From Planoprotostelium fungivorum (taxonomy: Eukaryota; Evosea; Variosea; Cavosteliida; Cavosteliaceae): 64,000 nucleotides of DNA. Both the position numbers and the translations under genes were made by a program. Location: assembly GCA_003024175.1 (NCBI GenBank), contig MDYQ01000129.1:62001-126000 (forward strand), given 5' to 3'. The notes below the pieces were generated by a model, which worked only from the letters and a program-made list of their open reading frames with translations, did no database searches and had not been told where the DNA came from. Positions 36,149 through 46,960 of the stretch are shown in pieces (the first letter of the stretch is position 1; every line of letters starts with the position of its first letter).

Positions 36149-36557
36149 ATGCCAAGAATCAAGAAGACTCAGGAAGCCGCCGATGAGATATCGAAGAAGA
36201 CCGCCCCAGCTGGAAAGTCCAAGAAGGCAGCCAAGGACAAGTCCACAGAGGTATCGAGATGTCATTCCATCCATGATTGACGTTATGAAAGGGACCGAAG
36301 AGGGCCACCAGCGCTTACTTCTTCTTCTGCAATGCCAAGAGAGAAGAAGCCAAGGTCGGCACCTCCAAAGTCACCGAGGTGATTCTCATTCGATCATCCA
36401 CTTCATCCTCTGACGTCCGTCGCAGGTGGCCCAGAAGTTGGGCCAGATGTGGAAGGCACTATCCCCCGAAGAGCAGAAGCCTTACAAGGATCTGGCCGAA
36501 GAGGACAAGGAGAGGTACAAGAAGGAGAAGGAAGCCATGACCCAGAGAGAAGAGTAG
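36149..36557 (+). CDS. Single HMG-box chromatin protein
   Basis: 106 residues, three exons (introns 36251-36291 and 36379-36425). A lysine-rich N-terminus (MPRIKKTQEAADEISKKTAP) precedes one HMG box: GPKRATSAYFFFCNAKREEA, then VAQKLGQMWKALSPEEQKPY and KDLAEEDKERYKKEKEAM. The conserved PKRxxSAYxxF start, the W of the second helix and the K-x-Y-x-x-x-A/D pattern are intact, and there is no acidic tail. Size and composition match yeast NHP6-type, non-sequence-specific DNA-bending proteins. Confidence 0.93.
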
Positions 36558-36711
36558 AAGCTTCCCCTTCCCCTGTCCAATACACGTACTTACATCTTCG
36601 ATCGGTTTCTGTGCGTCCATCGTCATGTCTGTGGATTTTGGCTGTTTGTAGATGATTTGAATTTCGACCGCCAAATTTCACGGAAGAGACATCAGATCCC
36701 ATGATAGACGA

Positions 36712-39454
36712 ATGAAAAAGTCTACCCATGGAAAGCACGCTCTTCTCACACGTCCTTGGATGCTCGACGCTTGCATCGAGCTCTCGAACAAGCCACAGAA
36801 TGCACAGATCATAGAGGTAATACAACTCCCATCACCCGTCGTCGATCGAATGAGAACACGAGATCTCATCGGTTCGACAATGTTGATGATTATATAGGTC
36901 CATCGACTGGCAGGTAAAGACGGAAGAATGGGTTGTGTCTCCGTATCTGACGGTGCCAATCGAATGTATGCCTTCTATTACGCCACCTCTCAACAGAAGG
37001 CATAGTGAGTCTCCGATTCTTAATCATCAGATCTAATCTTCACGTGATTGCATCGAGCATTATTCACACAGACACAGCAACTCAGATTCAAAATTGTTCG
37101 GTGTCTTTGTGTCACTGAAGAAATACATCATCTTACCATCTACACAATTGAGAGATTACGTCATGGTCATTCACGAGTGGGACATTCTCTACAACGAGAC
37201 ACTGACTGGTTGTAGATTCCGGATCGTGGGAGGATTACCTTCTTACGCGTACGGACATCCAGTGAGGCTGCCCATTACACAACGAATCAAAGAACAATTG
37301 GACAAGCTGTGCAAGTGAGTCTCACCTTCTTCATCACTCATGCATCATCGTGTGTTCGTCATCATCATTCACATCTTTCATCATCTCATCTCATCCGTCA
37401 CACCTCCTTCATCATCACGTCTCGATGTCTGCTTCACGTTCCCATCATCACCTCTCGATGACATCACATCATCTCATCATCTCACATCCATCAGTCAACC
37501 TCCTTCACTACCCGAATCACAAGGTGATCACAGAAATATCCCCGAATCTCCACCGAATTTCCACTGAAATCTCACAGAAGAAATGTTGAGAGAGGCAGAA
37601 GACATTCTCATCGAACTCAACTTGAGGAAGAAGAGATCTCTCGCTCGGTCCACCGAACTGACTCAACCGAACACAGACAAGAGCAACAAGAACGTTGACG
37701 TTCGCGCAGAGACCGTCACAAATGTCGACCGAGGGAATGTCGGCACACGGACAGGTTTGAAGAGAATGACGGCCGTGAAACAGTCTCTGTCGCCCAGGGT
37801 CACACCTTCATCACAAGTGGTGGTCGACACGGTAGAGAATGTCGACACGGAAGTACCCGTTCAGGAGGAAGAGGAGGTGAGGTTGGGTGGTGAAATTCGA
37901 GTGAAATTTCATAGTTGTTGAGCGAGGACGATCTGGTCATCACGTCGAACCAGGCGAATATACTGGAGAATTTACCGGGTATTTCCATTCGATCTACAAC
38001 GAGCCAACCCTTTTTAGGTTGGAGGATGAGCCTGGATTCTTCTCAAGATCTCTACGAAATTTCCCCCGAATCGAGTCGTTCGTCACAGTTTCTCTCCAGC
38101 CAGAATGTACGTTTCCCGCCAACCGTCACGATTCGAAATTCAAATTGACGATGAGCAGGGGAGGGGACTGATAGATTTCTTCGGAGAGCAGGAGCGAATG
38201 ATACTGGAACCCATCACGGAAGATTCAGAAGAAAATTCTCCCGCCAAGTGAGAATCGACTCGTAGACGATATGCATCATTTTATATATGTGTATCCTTAA
38301 TCTACAACAGGTCTCCTCAGATGTACACTCAAGCTTTCTCTCCTGAGAGAGATTTTTCTCAGAATTTTCCCGACTCTCCTTCACCCAAGGCGTCCAAAAG
38401 ACACACCACACCCCCTCGCAGGGAAATTTCACTGAATCTTCGAGGATATTTCGAGGAAGAAGAGGTCCAAGACATGTTACAGCAGACACCTCAAGAGGAA
38501 AACTTGTCAGGTATTTCATCGAAATTTCACCGCCGTTGACGAGAAAAAGGAGAGAGAACAGAGACGAACGGACAGATGATGATGATGGACGATGATGATG
38601 AGAGAGAGGCAACAGTGGTATCAATACAGAGGGAAGAGACGAAGAGGAAAGAGAGGTCAGAGGAAGAGATGATAGAGGATGATGAGACGATCATGATGAG
38701 GGAGAGACACGAGGAAGAGATAAGGGAGAGACAAGAGGAAGAGAGAAGAGAGAAGCAGAGAGAAGAGAAGGAGGAACGAAAGAAAGAGAGACAAGAGAGA
38801 AGGAGACAAGAACAAGAGAAAGAAGAGAAGGAAAGAGAAGAGAAGGAAAGAGAAGAGAAGGAAAGAGAAGAGAAGGAGAGAGAAGAGAGAGGAGAGAGAG
38901 ATAGAAGGGAGAAGGACGAACGAAAGAAAGAAAGACGACAGAGGAGACAAGAGAAAGAGATAGAAGAGAAGGAGAGAGAAGAGAAAGAGAAAGAAGAGAA
39001 GCAAAGAGAAGAGAAGGAGAGAGAAGAGAAAGAGAAAGAAGAGAAGGAGAGAGAAGAGGAAGAGAGAAGAGAGAGAGATAGAAGGGAGAAGGAGGAACGA
39101 AAGAAGGAGAGAAAAGAGAAGGAGAAGAAAGAGAAAGAGAAAGAGAGAGAGAAGGAGAGAGAAGAGGAGCTGACACAATACATGGACATTGGAAACGACT
39201 ATCGATCAGAGGAAGAACACGAAGAAGAGGCAGAACAAGAGGAAGAGGCAGAACAAGAGGAAGAGGCAGAACAAGAAGAAGAGGCAGAACAAGAAGAAGA
39301 GGCAGAACAAGAGAAACAAGAGAAGGAAGAAGAGAGAGAGGAAGAAGAGGAAGAAGAGAAAGAGGAAGAAGTGCTCAAGATGGTGTTAGAATATTACAGA
39401 AAGATGGGAGAGAAGACGAAACCGAGGAAGCCACCGAAGATGCAGAAGAGATGA
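36712..39454 (+). CDS. TPP1/Est3-like OB-fold candidate with long Glu/Lys-rich repeat tail
   Basis: N-terminus: LLTRPWMLDACIELSNKPQN, AQIIEVHRLAGKDGRMGCVS, VSDGANRMYAFYYA, FGVFVSLKKYIILPSTQL, YVMVIHE.FRIVGG. The phrase (L)xRPWxxxxI, QxxEV, VSDG..., then a basic/aromatic strand is the pattern of the TPP1 (ACD)/Est3 telomere OB fold. A stretch with Ser-Pro and Asp follows (LSSQN, QAFSPERDFSQNF), and finally about 300 residues of almost only E, K and R (EKEREEKEREEKEREE; QEEEAE repeated five times at about 39228-39305), probably a single alpha-helix. Introns include 36816-about 36898, a 39-nt in-frame one near 37169-37207 ending CTGACTGGTTGTAG, and one at about 38511-38543 linking to the tail. 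Homology to TPP1 is a hypothesis. Confidence 0.55.
38576..39400 (+). repeat. Purine-rich coding repeats (GAGAGAAGAGAAGG type)
   Basis: Degenerate tandem repeats of about 15 bp coding EREEK/EKEEK, then a cleaner 18-bp unit at 39228-39310 coding QEEEAE. Almost no pyrimidines occur on the plus strand, so long triplex-prone or slipped structures are possible. The long Ser/Phe/Leu frames on the other strand are shadows of this composition. Confidence 0.85.
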
Positions 39455-39925
39455 CGATCCATTTCCTCCTTCATTACCGAATCATCGTGGGCGTGTATCT
39501 GAAACGTGTGAGATAAAAAAGATCCTGAGAACAAAGCTTAGAATTTCAAGTCTAATGCAACGATGATACGTTTGAAAAATGAATTTCGCGCGCTTCAAAA
39601 ACTTGCGACTGCCGCTTTACAACGTCAATACAGTCAAGCATTATATACAGATGATCTCAACACCCTTTCATGTTGATTTTTTCTTCAGGGTCTTGAAAGA
39701 GGTCGATCGGTTGAGGATGAGTTGACCCGTCTCTACATCACGTTCTCATGTCCTTCTACACACATTTCCTCGTGCAGTTGAGGTGATCATTGATCCCAAA
39801 CGCTGCCTCAGATGCACTGAAACCTTCAAACAGGTCATAACATTGTGCCAAATGATTGGGAGGGCGCAGAGGTGGGTTCATCAATGAGATATGTTGCAGG
39901 ATGCCGAGCTGGCGGTCTACAACGC
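39455..39925. other. Intergenic, AT-richer, no gene seen
   Basis: Between the charged-tail gene and tRNA-Ala. The intron motif TCTACAACG occurs at 39916-39924, directly abutting the tRNA 5' end. Nothing else is recognised. Confidence 0.6.
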
Positions 39926-39998
39926 GGGGGTCTAGCTCAAATGGTAGAGCACTCGCTTAGCATGCGAGGGGCACAGGGATCGATACCCTGGTCCTCCA
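39926..39998 (+). tRNA. tRNA-Ala (anticodon AGC)
   Basis: Full 73-nt cloverleaf without intron. Acceptor GGGGGTC/GTCCTCC contains the G3-U70 wobble pair, the main identity element for alanyl-tRNA synthetase. D arm GCTC..GAGC with AAATGGTA loop (box A TAGCTCAAATGG), anticodon stem CTCGC/GCGAG with loop TTAGCAT, T arm CAGGG/CCCTG with loop ATCGATA (box B GGGATCGATACCC). Discriminator A at 39998; no encoded CCA. A U-U mismatch lies at pair 6-67. Confidence 0.95.
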
Positions 39999-40569
39999 CA
40001 ACATCTTTTGCTCTCTTTTTGTCTGTGCATTCTCTCATTCTATAACAGTCCACACTTCTCAGCCTTTTTCTCATTTTTAGCATGAAACAGACTCTTTTGG
40101 TGAGAAAAAACGTCGATGACGCTCGATCGAGATCGGATCGATCGCACTGATTGCACATGAGAACGAAGAGGGCATTGAAGAAGTGAGTCAATATACGTCT
40201 GAAGTATCTCGAAATAGCGATGCTGATCAATGACGCCATCTTTGCATCATCACCATTGCATCACTGCAAACCCATCGTCACCTCATCATGGAATTCATTG
40301 CATCGACTGCCTCATCGCACCATCATCCACCCAACAGATGAGGTGACTTACTTGTATACAAATAAAATCAACCCATGAAACATGCTGATTTCTTCTGCTT
40401 CCAATGATTACTCGGACGCCTATGTTCAGTCGATTTCACTTGTCTGTTTAATTATCGTTGCATCGAGCACCTAATCATTCTAGTTGACGATCATCACAAA
40501 CAGATTTTGCAATGATGACGGCTGTTTCATCACGGAGTTAAAATAAAGGAGGATGACAATGATTACACT
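39999..40569. other. Intergenic stretch after the tRNA
   Basis: About 570 bp to the stop of the next minus-strand gene. TTTTTGTCTG shortly after the tRNA may serve as its Pol III terminator (T run at 40016-40020). No gene is recognised. Confidence 0.6.
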
Positions 40570-42210
40570 TTAATACATATCGATGGATCTGAGCCAATTC
40601 AGAACCTCCGGTCGTCCCATCCTAACACTTCCCTCCACTGCCTCTCTCGTGATGCCCCCTCCCATCGTCTTCAGATCGACCACCCCATCATCGTACATCC
40701 ATCGTAAGACATCGCGGCTCCCCCTCTCTAAAGCCCTCTTCACGACGTCTGTCTTTGGATAGACGACTCGATTTAACCACCACTTCAGATCCTCTAATGG
40801 TAACCCGTTCGAGACCGTCCTCCCGATCAGGATGTCTGCACCGATACCGGTTGGCATGAGATGGTTGTCCTCTAACCACTCCAGACAGTCCACTCCTCCT
40901 CCGATTTCAAAGTAGACCGACCAGTAATCGATGGCGCCTCCCATCGACATGTGATCTTGAATCCATTGTAAGATGTAAAAGTTGCCCGATGGAAGAGGAG
41001 GAGATGTTCGGTGATGAATCATCCAACAGAGGGCATAGAGGGCGGAGCGATAGGTTTCTCGACAGATGTCATCATCCGGACAGACCTTCATGTTGTAGAT
41101 CCACTCTAAGATGGGAAAGATCTTCTGAGGTGGCAGCGTGAGAGCTTCTACGTACCATCTCTTGTTTGCAGATAACTTCCTCTTGTGGACGATCCATTGC
41201 ATCATGTCCATGTGTCCGTGTGAAATGGCGGCTGTCATCATCTGATCTAGAGTGGACGTCTCTTCCATCTTCATCCAATCTTCTTCTCTCGATCCCTCGA
41301 GGCAGTTGAGAAGAGATATACCGCTGACGTTGTAGCCGTGTTGGGTCATCCATCGCAGCATGTCTAATGGTACCCTGTGCAATCGCTTGAGAGCCGATCT
41401 CATGGGACAATTCTTTGATTGAAAGAAGTCGATGACGTCCACGAGCCCTCTCTCTGCTGCTCCGGTGACGATGACGTCGGTGATACGAACTCGTGAGAAG
41501 AGGATGGGGAGCATGAGCTTGCGATCTGAGGCCGTGGCGTTCATCAGCTGGAACCATACGTCTGTACCACTGTTACCGATCTCCTCTTGAGTCCAAGCGA
41601 GAACTTGTATATTGCCACAACAGACCGCTGCACCTGCAATCATGTCACTCAAGATGATGATGTAATCAATGAAATTTGAATGTCTCTGTGATATATTATG
41701 TAATGCATATTGTTTGGATGTCTCACGTTGTGTGTCGAGATTTGGAGGGCATCCTCTTTTCGCATACCATTGCATCATCTTCACGGTTGTATCTCTACGT
41801 ACGTGTGAGCTCATCCTTGGATAGACGCGAAGACGAGCGTGATGCAGGGACCACTCCAACACATCTACGTCTCCGTGGGGCAGTGAAATGATGCTGCTTA
41901 AGAGGATGGACTCGCTCTGTTTCGTGCGTTGAACGAGCTGGTAGAGACGACTGTTGGTGTATGCAATGGGGAGGAGATCCACGGCGAATGAGAACATGTC
42001 CAAGATGTACATCATGACATCATCTGGAACGGAATCGAGGAGGTCAGAAATGGCCGTGGGAGCGATCTTTTGAACAGATGCTTGGGACTTGCATTTTATG
42101 GGTTGAGGTGGAGGTCCTCTGAAGGCATTACTTATGAAGTCGACACGTTTCTGCCCTGTATCATTCAGTCTGGTCACTATTACAGAAGGCTCACCCCTTC
42201 GCTGTTTCAT
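40570..42210 (-). CDS. F-box-like protein with degenerate ankyrin-type repeats
   Basis: Almost intronless. After an N-terminal extension comes SVPDDVMMYILDMFSFAVDL, an F-box-like helix, then many about 30-residue units with the rhythm of diverged ankyrin repeats centred on a tryptophan: DVDVLEWSLHHARLRVYP, KMMQWYAKRGCPPN, IQVLAWTQEEIGN, DMLRWMTQHGYNVS, MDMMQWIVHKRKLSAN, PILEWIYNMKVCPDD, DVLRWMYDDGVVD, EVLNWLRSIDMY. Such W-type repeats are expanded in amoebae. Start at 42208-42210 (MKQRRGEPS). The segment 41634-41726 is bounded by GTGAG and GCAG and is a multiple of three, so it may be a retained or spliced intron; splicing would join NLDTQ to RAAVCCGNIQV. Confidence 0.7.
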   Translation of the reverse strand: MKQRRGEPSVIVTRLNDTGQKRVDFISNAFRGPPPQPIKCKSQASVQKIAPTAISDLLDSVPDDVMMYILDMFSFAVDLLPIAYTNSRLYQLVQRTKQSESILLSSIISLPHGDVDVLEWSLHHARLRVYPRMSSHVRRDTTVKMMQWYAKRGCPPNLDTQRETSKQYALHNISQRHSNFIDYIIILSDMIAGAAVCCGNIQVLAWTQEEIGNSGTDVWFQLMNATASDRKLMLPILFSRVRITDVIVTGAAERGLVDVIDFFQSKNCPMRSALKRLHRVPLDMLRWMTQHGYNVSGISLLNCLEGSREEDWMKMEETSTLDQMMTAAISHGHMDMMQWIVHKRKLSANKRWYVEALTLPPQKIFPILEWIYNMKVCPDDDICRETYRSALYALCWMIHHRTSPPLPSGNFYILQWIQDHMSMGGAIDYWSVYFEIGGGVDCLEWLEDNHLMPTGIGADILIGRTVSNGLPLEDLKWWLNRVVYPKTDVVKRALERGSRDVLRWMYDDGVVDLKTMGGGITREAVEGSVRMGRPEVLNWLRSIDMY

Positions 42211-42319
42211 GATGATGTGATGTGTCAGCTCACGTCCTGGTTGACGTTGTAGATATGAGTCACGTGATTGAGATGTCCAGCCCTGAGGCTCACAACAAGA
42301 AGAGCAACGCAACAGCAAC

Positions 42320-43741
42320 ATGTCTTTCGAGAAATACGAGAAAGGAGACGCTCAGTCTGGACCTTCCATTCGAATCAACCAACGTGACAGTAACAGTGAA
42401 CCAGATGCAGTCTCTACATTCGTCACTCTCAAAAGTGCATTAGGATCCACGGTCACCGTGAGTTCTCACGGTCTTGACATCGTCTATTGTAAGCTGATGT
42501 CATGTACAGGTCTACCTGCATGGTGCGCACGTAACATCATTCAAAGACGCAGATGGACAAGAGCTCTTCTTTCTTAGCGAGAAATCTTACTTCAAGAAGT
42601 CTGAATCGATTCGTGGGGGCATTCCAATCTGGTGATCCATTTCATCTCTGACGTCACCATCTCCTGATGCGAAACAGTTGGCCGCAATTTGCTGACGAGG
42701 GACCGTTGCCCATGCACGGTATCTGTCATTCAACCGAATGGACCATCAAGGAGACGTCCATTTCTGGAAATCATCCACGCATCGTCTTCACATTGGATGA
42801 TTCACAAGAGACGAGGTGAATTCATTCGTTCGTACGAGATGAAAGGGAGATCTGAAGACAAGCAGGAACATCTGGCCACATTCCTTCCACCTGCAATACA
42901 CTGTAGAGGTAAGATTCTCTCTTTGTCTGTATCTCTCCTCTTCAACTCGTGTATAGATAGATAGATAGAAACATACATCGATCTTGCGAGAGATTAAGAT
43001 AGAATAAAAGATTAATTCTGTTCCAGATCGTTGAGGGTGAAGGAAACAAGGAGAGATTGAGATTGTCTCTTGATGTAGAGAACAAGGGAGACGCTGATTT
43101 CTCTTGGACAGCAGCTCTTCACACTTACTACCACGTCAATTCGCTCAGACAAACATCCGTGTCAGGTGATCATCATCACAAGTCACAATGTTATGATGTC
43201 AAGCTTTGAAGTCCCAAAATTCAAGTTGAAATTTGATCAGGACTGAAGGGAAAAACCTTCATTGACAAGACAAAGAAGAAGGAAAAATTCGAGGAAAAGA
43301 ATGATCACGTGACCTTCCAATCTGAAACAGACAAGGTGAGATTTCGTGTAAATTTCTCACACTTACGCCTCCAGATCTTTGTATGTGGCGCCAGTGATGA
43401 CGTCATCATCAGTGATGCGAGCGATGATCAGATCAGATACAAACTGCACTTTGAAGGATGGAGAGATGTAGTCATGTGGAACCCTTGGGTAGAAAAGGTG
43501 CGAAACACGATTTAAATCTCACGTTCCAATTTTATTCTGTTTTTTTCTCTGTAGAAAACATAGTCAACACTTGGTCTCTGAGATCGTTCATTTACATTCG
43601 ATTCAGGCAAAGGAGATCCCAGATTTCGTTCCCAGCGAATATGACAAGATGTTGTGTTTAGAAGCCACACAACTGACTGAGCCAGTGAAACTGTCTAAAG
43701 GAAACAAGTGGTCAGGCTTGTACACGATCGGAAGAGCATGA
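42320..43741 (+). CDS. Glucose-6-phosphate 1-epimerase (aldose-1-epimerase superfamily)
   Basis: Interconverts the alpha and beta anomers of hexose-6-phosphates. Matches the YMR099C-type family: VYLHGAHVTSFKDADGQELF, FLSEKSYFKKSESIRGGIPI, CWPQFADEGPLPMHGICHST, EWTIKETSISGNHPRIVFTL, LHTYYHVNSLRQTSVSGLKG, VVMWNPWVEKAKEIPDF, YDKMLCLEATQLTEPVKLSK. The catalytic histidine (HGICHSTEW region) and late glutamate (CLEA) are present. Seven or so introns are needed, including 42465-about 42508 and about 42634-42679. Start MSFEKYEKG at 42320; stop at 43739-43741. It is a cytosolic enzyme with no signal peptide. Confidence 0.9.
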
Positions 43742-44045
43742 GACGCGATATGAAACGGAGAGGATAAATGTTTGGAAAAAACAGAGTTCATTGTAATCTG
43801 TGCATGGGACAGCATCTCTTCATCTTGAACCAATTGTGAATGCACTCTTGGTGGAAAATACAAAGACAATCCATTCTCGTCGCTTGTTGTCCTGCATCAC
43901 GGTCACCAGAGTCATCACCATTGAGCGCCACGCTTTCACCTTGTTCTAAACTCTCGAAACAAATGGAACAATCTGTGTTCTGCTTTCCACCTGATATGAT
44001 GAAATCTGATCGCGATGTCAGATCATCACGATGTCGATCGTATCA

Positions 44046-45107
44046 TTATGCGGGATGGTGACTGAGATCACCGATGCATTCGGCACGTATTCCGTTGCTG
44101 TCCGCCTGCTTCGGCATCGGCTTCTCTACTCTCTCTCCCATTTGTCTTTCATCATCATCATCATCGTCCATGTCAATGCCATCATCAGAATCATCATGGT
44201 TGTATCCCCCCATCGATAGACTGTCTTCAGAATCTTCCGAATCTTCCGAATCTTCTTCTCCGTGCCAGACAAATTGTCCTCGGATAGAGTGGTGAGACGA
44301 TGATCCTCGTGCGTGTGAAAATCTGATGATCACGATCATCTCACCTCGCGATAGACCACTGTATTCTCTGTGATGATGTAGATGTCGTGATAAGTTCGTC
44401 TTTGAATTTGGTCGGTATCTTTCGTCCTGTAATCATCAATCCAATGAACATCGATATCGACATGTTGATGATAAACGAAAGACTCCTCACTTGGAAGGAA
44501 CAGATCGGACAAGCGTAATTTTGAGGTCCTGAAGAATGAACATTCGTCCAGTGATCGAAGAAGTGGGGTAGTTCTAATCTTAGTTGACATGATGGACATT
44601 GAATGTTCAGACTGAGTTGAATTAGAAATGAAGAGGAAGAAGCGATTCGTAGAAGATGCCTCACTCGTCGTCGTCAATGATGACTACAGAAGCATGATTC
44701 GAGCTCATATTTGAAGGCGGATGTTCCCTCTGTTCTAAAATACCAGAAGAAGTATTCAGACACAAATCGACGTGTTGATTGACCAATCTCTCATCACTAT
44801 CGTTGAAATGTCCCTGGCATATGGGGCAAGTGAAGCCACTCGGCTGACTTTCCGAATTCACCAGAGGATGTTGTTGTACTGTATTTGATGAGTGGTGCGA
44901 CGATGATGGGACATTACCATCTAAAGTCAGGGGCATGTTCATGTTAAACCGTGCGAGCGTAGAAGGCTCTATCACTTGCGCCGGAGCCGCTCTGTTTCCG
45001 TAGAAATCTTGAGCGGCTTGTCTCGAATTCTGTCGATGATTTGAGAATGATATCTGTGGCCGCCTCTCCCTTGAGAAATGGAAAGAGTTCGAACCGCCCC
45101 TGGACAT
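44046..45107 (-). CDS. UBZ-type plus Di19/RNF114-type zinc-finger protein
   Basis: Exon 1 ends with FTCPICQGHFNDSDERLVNQ then HVDLCLN, a Rad18-like UBZ (C-x2-C ... H-x3-C) that binds ubiquitin. Splicing joins DDDD to LNIQCPSCQLRLELPHFFDH and, after another intron, PICSFQDERYRPNSKTNLSR with HLHHH. That CxxC-H-H plus CPIC...Y....NLxRHLxxxH pair is the zinc-finger tandem of RNF114/RNF166/Di19 proteins. No RING is present. An acidic C-terminus (EEDSEDSEDSEDSLSMGG) could act as a ubiquitin-interacting segment. The start at 45105-45107 (MSRGGSNSF) falls 80 bp after the BRCT gene's stop. Likely role: reading ubiquitin signals. Confidence 0.7.
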
Positions 45108-45186
45108 ATTCTTATGTACAAAATGACAACGATGGTGTCGGTGATGATGAGAGCTTGTTTGACACATTACAACGCTGATGCCGCAT

Positions 45187-46604
45187 TTATTCATTCGTTT
45201 TTGAGAGGGCCAGAAGCAAGTTAACCAGTGCAAATTGATCCAAGTCTTCCTCTTCTTCACTCTTCTCCTCGTTTCGTGTCGTTTTCGTCTCCATCTCTTC
45301 CTTCAGAACTTTAATCATCATCATCAAATGATCGACTCTACCTTCTCTCGTGTCGTCACCGTCTTCGTATTCGATTCTTTAAGTAGTCGGTCTTCCGTCC
45401 ACACTTTCGCTCCTCTCTCTACGGCCGTCTTGCATCGAACGGCCTCCATGTTCTTCCCCTCCGAGCTCACGATGAGATGTGTGACCTGACTCGATCAGCT
45501 CCGCTCGAAAACGGAAGAGACTCACCTTTGCGTTCAATGTCTTTGATACTTGACCCCCGTTCATCACGATGATGCGCTGCACGCGATCAACGAACACGAT
45601 GGACCTCTTCACTCTCACCTGCAGTTCGGTTCGGTTCGTGCTCAGTTTCCCGACGAGGTTGAACGTCATGTCTTTGAATTTGTTCGTCTTCGGTGTCTGC
45701 GGTCGTTTCATGCTGTCGCTCTCTGTGATGACGATCTTACTGGATCTGTCATTGTTGGACTGTGTTGTGTCAGACTCAACGTTGGATGAGAAAGAGCTGT
45801 ATTAGATGTATGGTCAGATGAGATGAAGAGTCGGATTAGATGTATCGATCGGAATCAGATGAAGAGTCCTCACATTGTCCTTCTGATTAATGCCTTGCTG
45901 TCGGCACAGTTCTTGGTTCAATTTTTGTTGTGCCATGAGGAAACCTCTCTTGCTGGCTGGTGGTCTCACATTGTGTGATGCTACCTGGTTGGCTTCTTCC
46001 ATGGTAATTTGAGGCTTTACGATCTTGTACGGAGAGATTGCTTTCCGTTTCGACTGCACGAAGTCAGCATCCGAAATAAATGAATGAGATGATCAGAGAG
46101 AAGAGAAGGCCGCAATTCACCGTGATAGTCACTTGAACGGAAGAAGTATTGTCGCTCGTGGTGCCAGATGCTGAGTTAGAGGTGAGAACATCCGAAAAAG
46201 TTCCCGCCTCACGTTTTGGCGGGTCATCAGTGGGTATGTTCAAAAGAGGAGGAAGGGTCAGATGAGAGGGAGCCGATGAAGGCCGTGAGCTCCTACTGGC
46301 GTTCTCTCGATTCTCATTATCATTTGGGATAGCAAGTGAATCCGTTTTGGAGGGAAAAGAGAACGAACCGAAGCGGGATCCAGTCCTGTGGACGAAAGAT
46401 ATCGTCTGTTGATTCGCATTCGATGCGATCGTCTCTGAATAAAGTCAATCGGTCTGAACATGGCCTGGATGGAATCGTTCTGAATCAAATAAAGAGTAAG
46501 AACGTAGTATAGAGAGGAGAGGTGGGTAGACAATGAGGTTATCGCGATCGTTCACCTGGTATGTTGGCGGCAGGTGCCACAGATCGATCGAAGGTAAACT
46601 TCAT
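45187..46604 (-). CDS. BRCT-domain protein
   Basis: Start MKFTFDRSVAPAANIP at 46602-46604; an intron then leads to ETIASNANQQTISFVHRTGS. A Ser/Pro-rich, basic middle region (SKRKAISPYKIVKPQITMEE) precedes one BRCT domain: MTFNLVGKLSTNRTELQRII, VMNGGQVSKTLNAKVTHLIV, SSEGKNMEAVRCKTAVERGA, KVWTEDRLLKES, with the GG turn, THLI strand and the W of the last helix. It ends in Glu/Lys-rich and hydrophobic helices, SKTNE. BRCT domains bind phosphoserine partners in DNA-damage and cell-cycle control. An E2F-type site lies about 135 bp upstream, which would fit S-phase expression. Confidence 0.75.
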
Positions 46605-46736
46605 AGATAGAAGATGTTAATTAGCACAGACAACAGAGAAGGAGCTCGTCGAGGGCTTCGCAATTTCAAATTTTGAGGCCTCCCGCCAACTTATTTTACG
46701 TAGAGCTATCTACAACGCTTTCAAATTTTCGGAACC

Positions 46737-46751
46737 ATTTTGGCGCGAAAA
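46737..46751. promoter_or_regulatory. E2F consensus site upstream of the BRCT gene
   Basis: ATTTTGGCGCGAAAA matches the full E2F/DP consensus TTTSGCGC(S)AAA. It lies in the 356-bp gap (46605-46960) between the CARMIL 3' end and the BRCT start. The same gap has one copy of the ATCTACAACG motif (46708) and an A/T-rich stretch; no gene is seen there. Confidence 0.45.
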
Positions 46752-46960
46752 AACAAACTTTTTCACTTTTTCTTTTATTTTTCCATCTTTATTATCCTCC
46801 ATTTCCATATGAGAATGAAGAGCATCACTAGAGGCTCGTATACTGACAGAAACCAGTCTCTCCTTCTTTCTACAAAAGAAAAGAACGAAACGAAAGAGTG
46901 TAAACGTCCTTCAAAAAAAAAGAATAACACGAAGTACTATATAACTCTACACTATCTATA

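Noticed and set aside
38527-39189. Long minus-strand frames rich in Ser, Phe and Leu opposite the charged-tail gene
   Set aside because: They are complements of the purine-rich E/K/R repeats; no start context, domain or splice signals, and the plus frame joins upstream exons.
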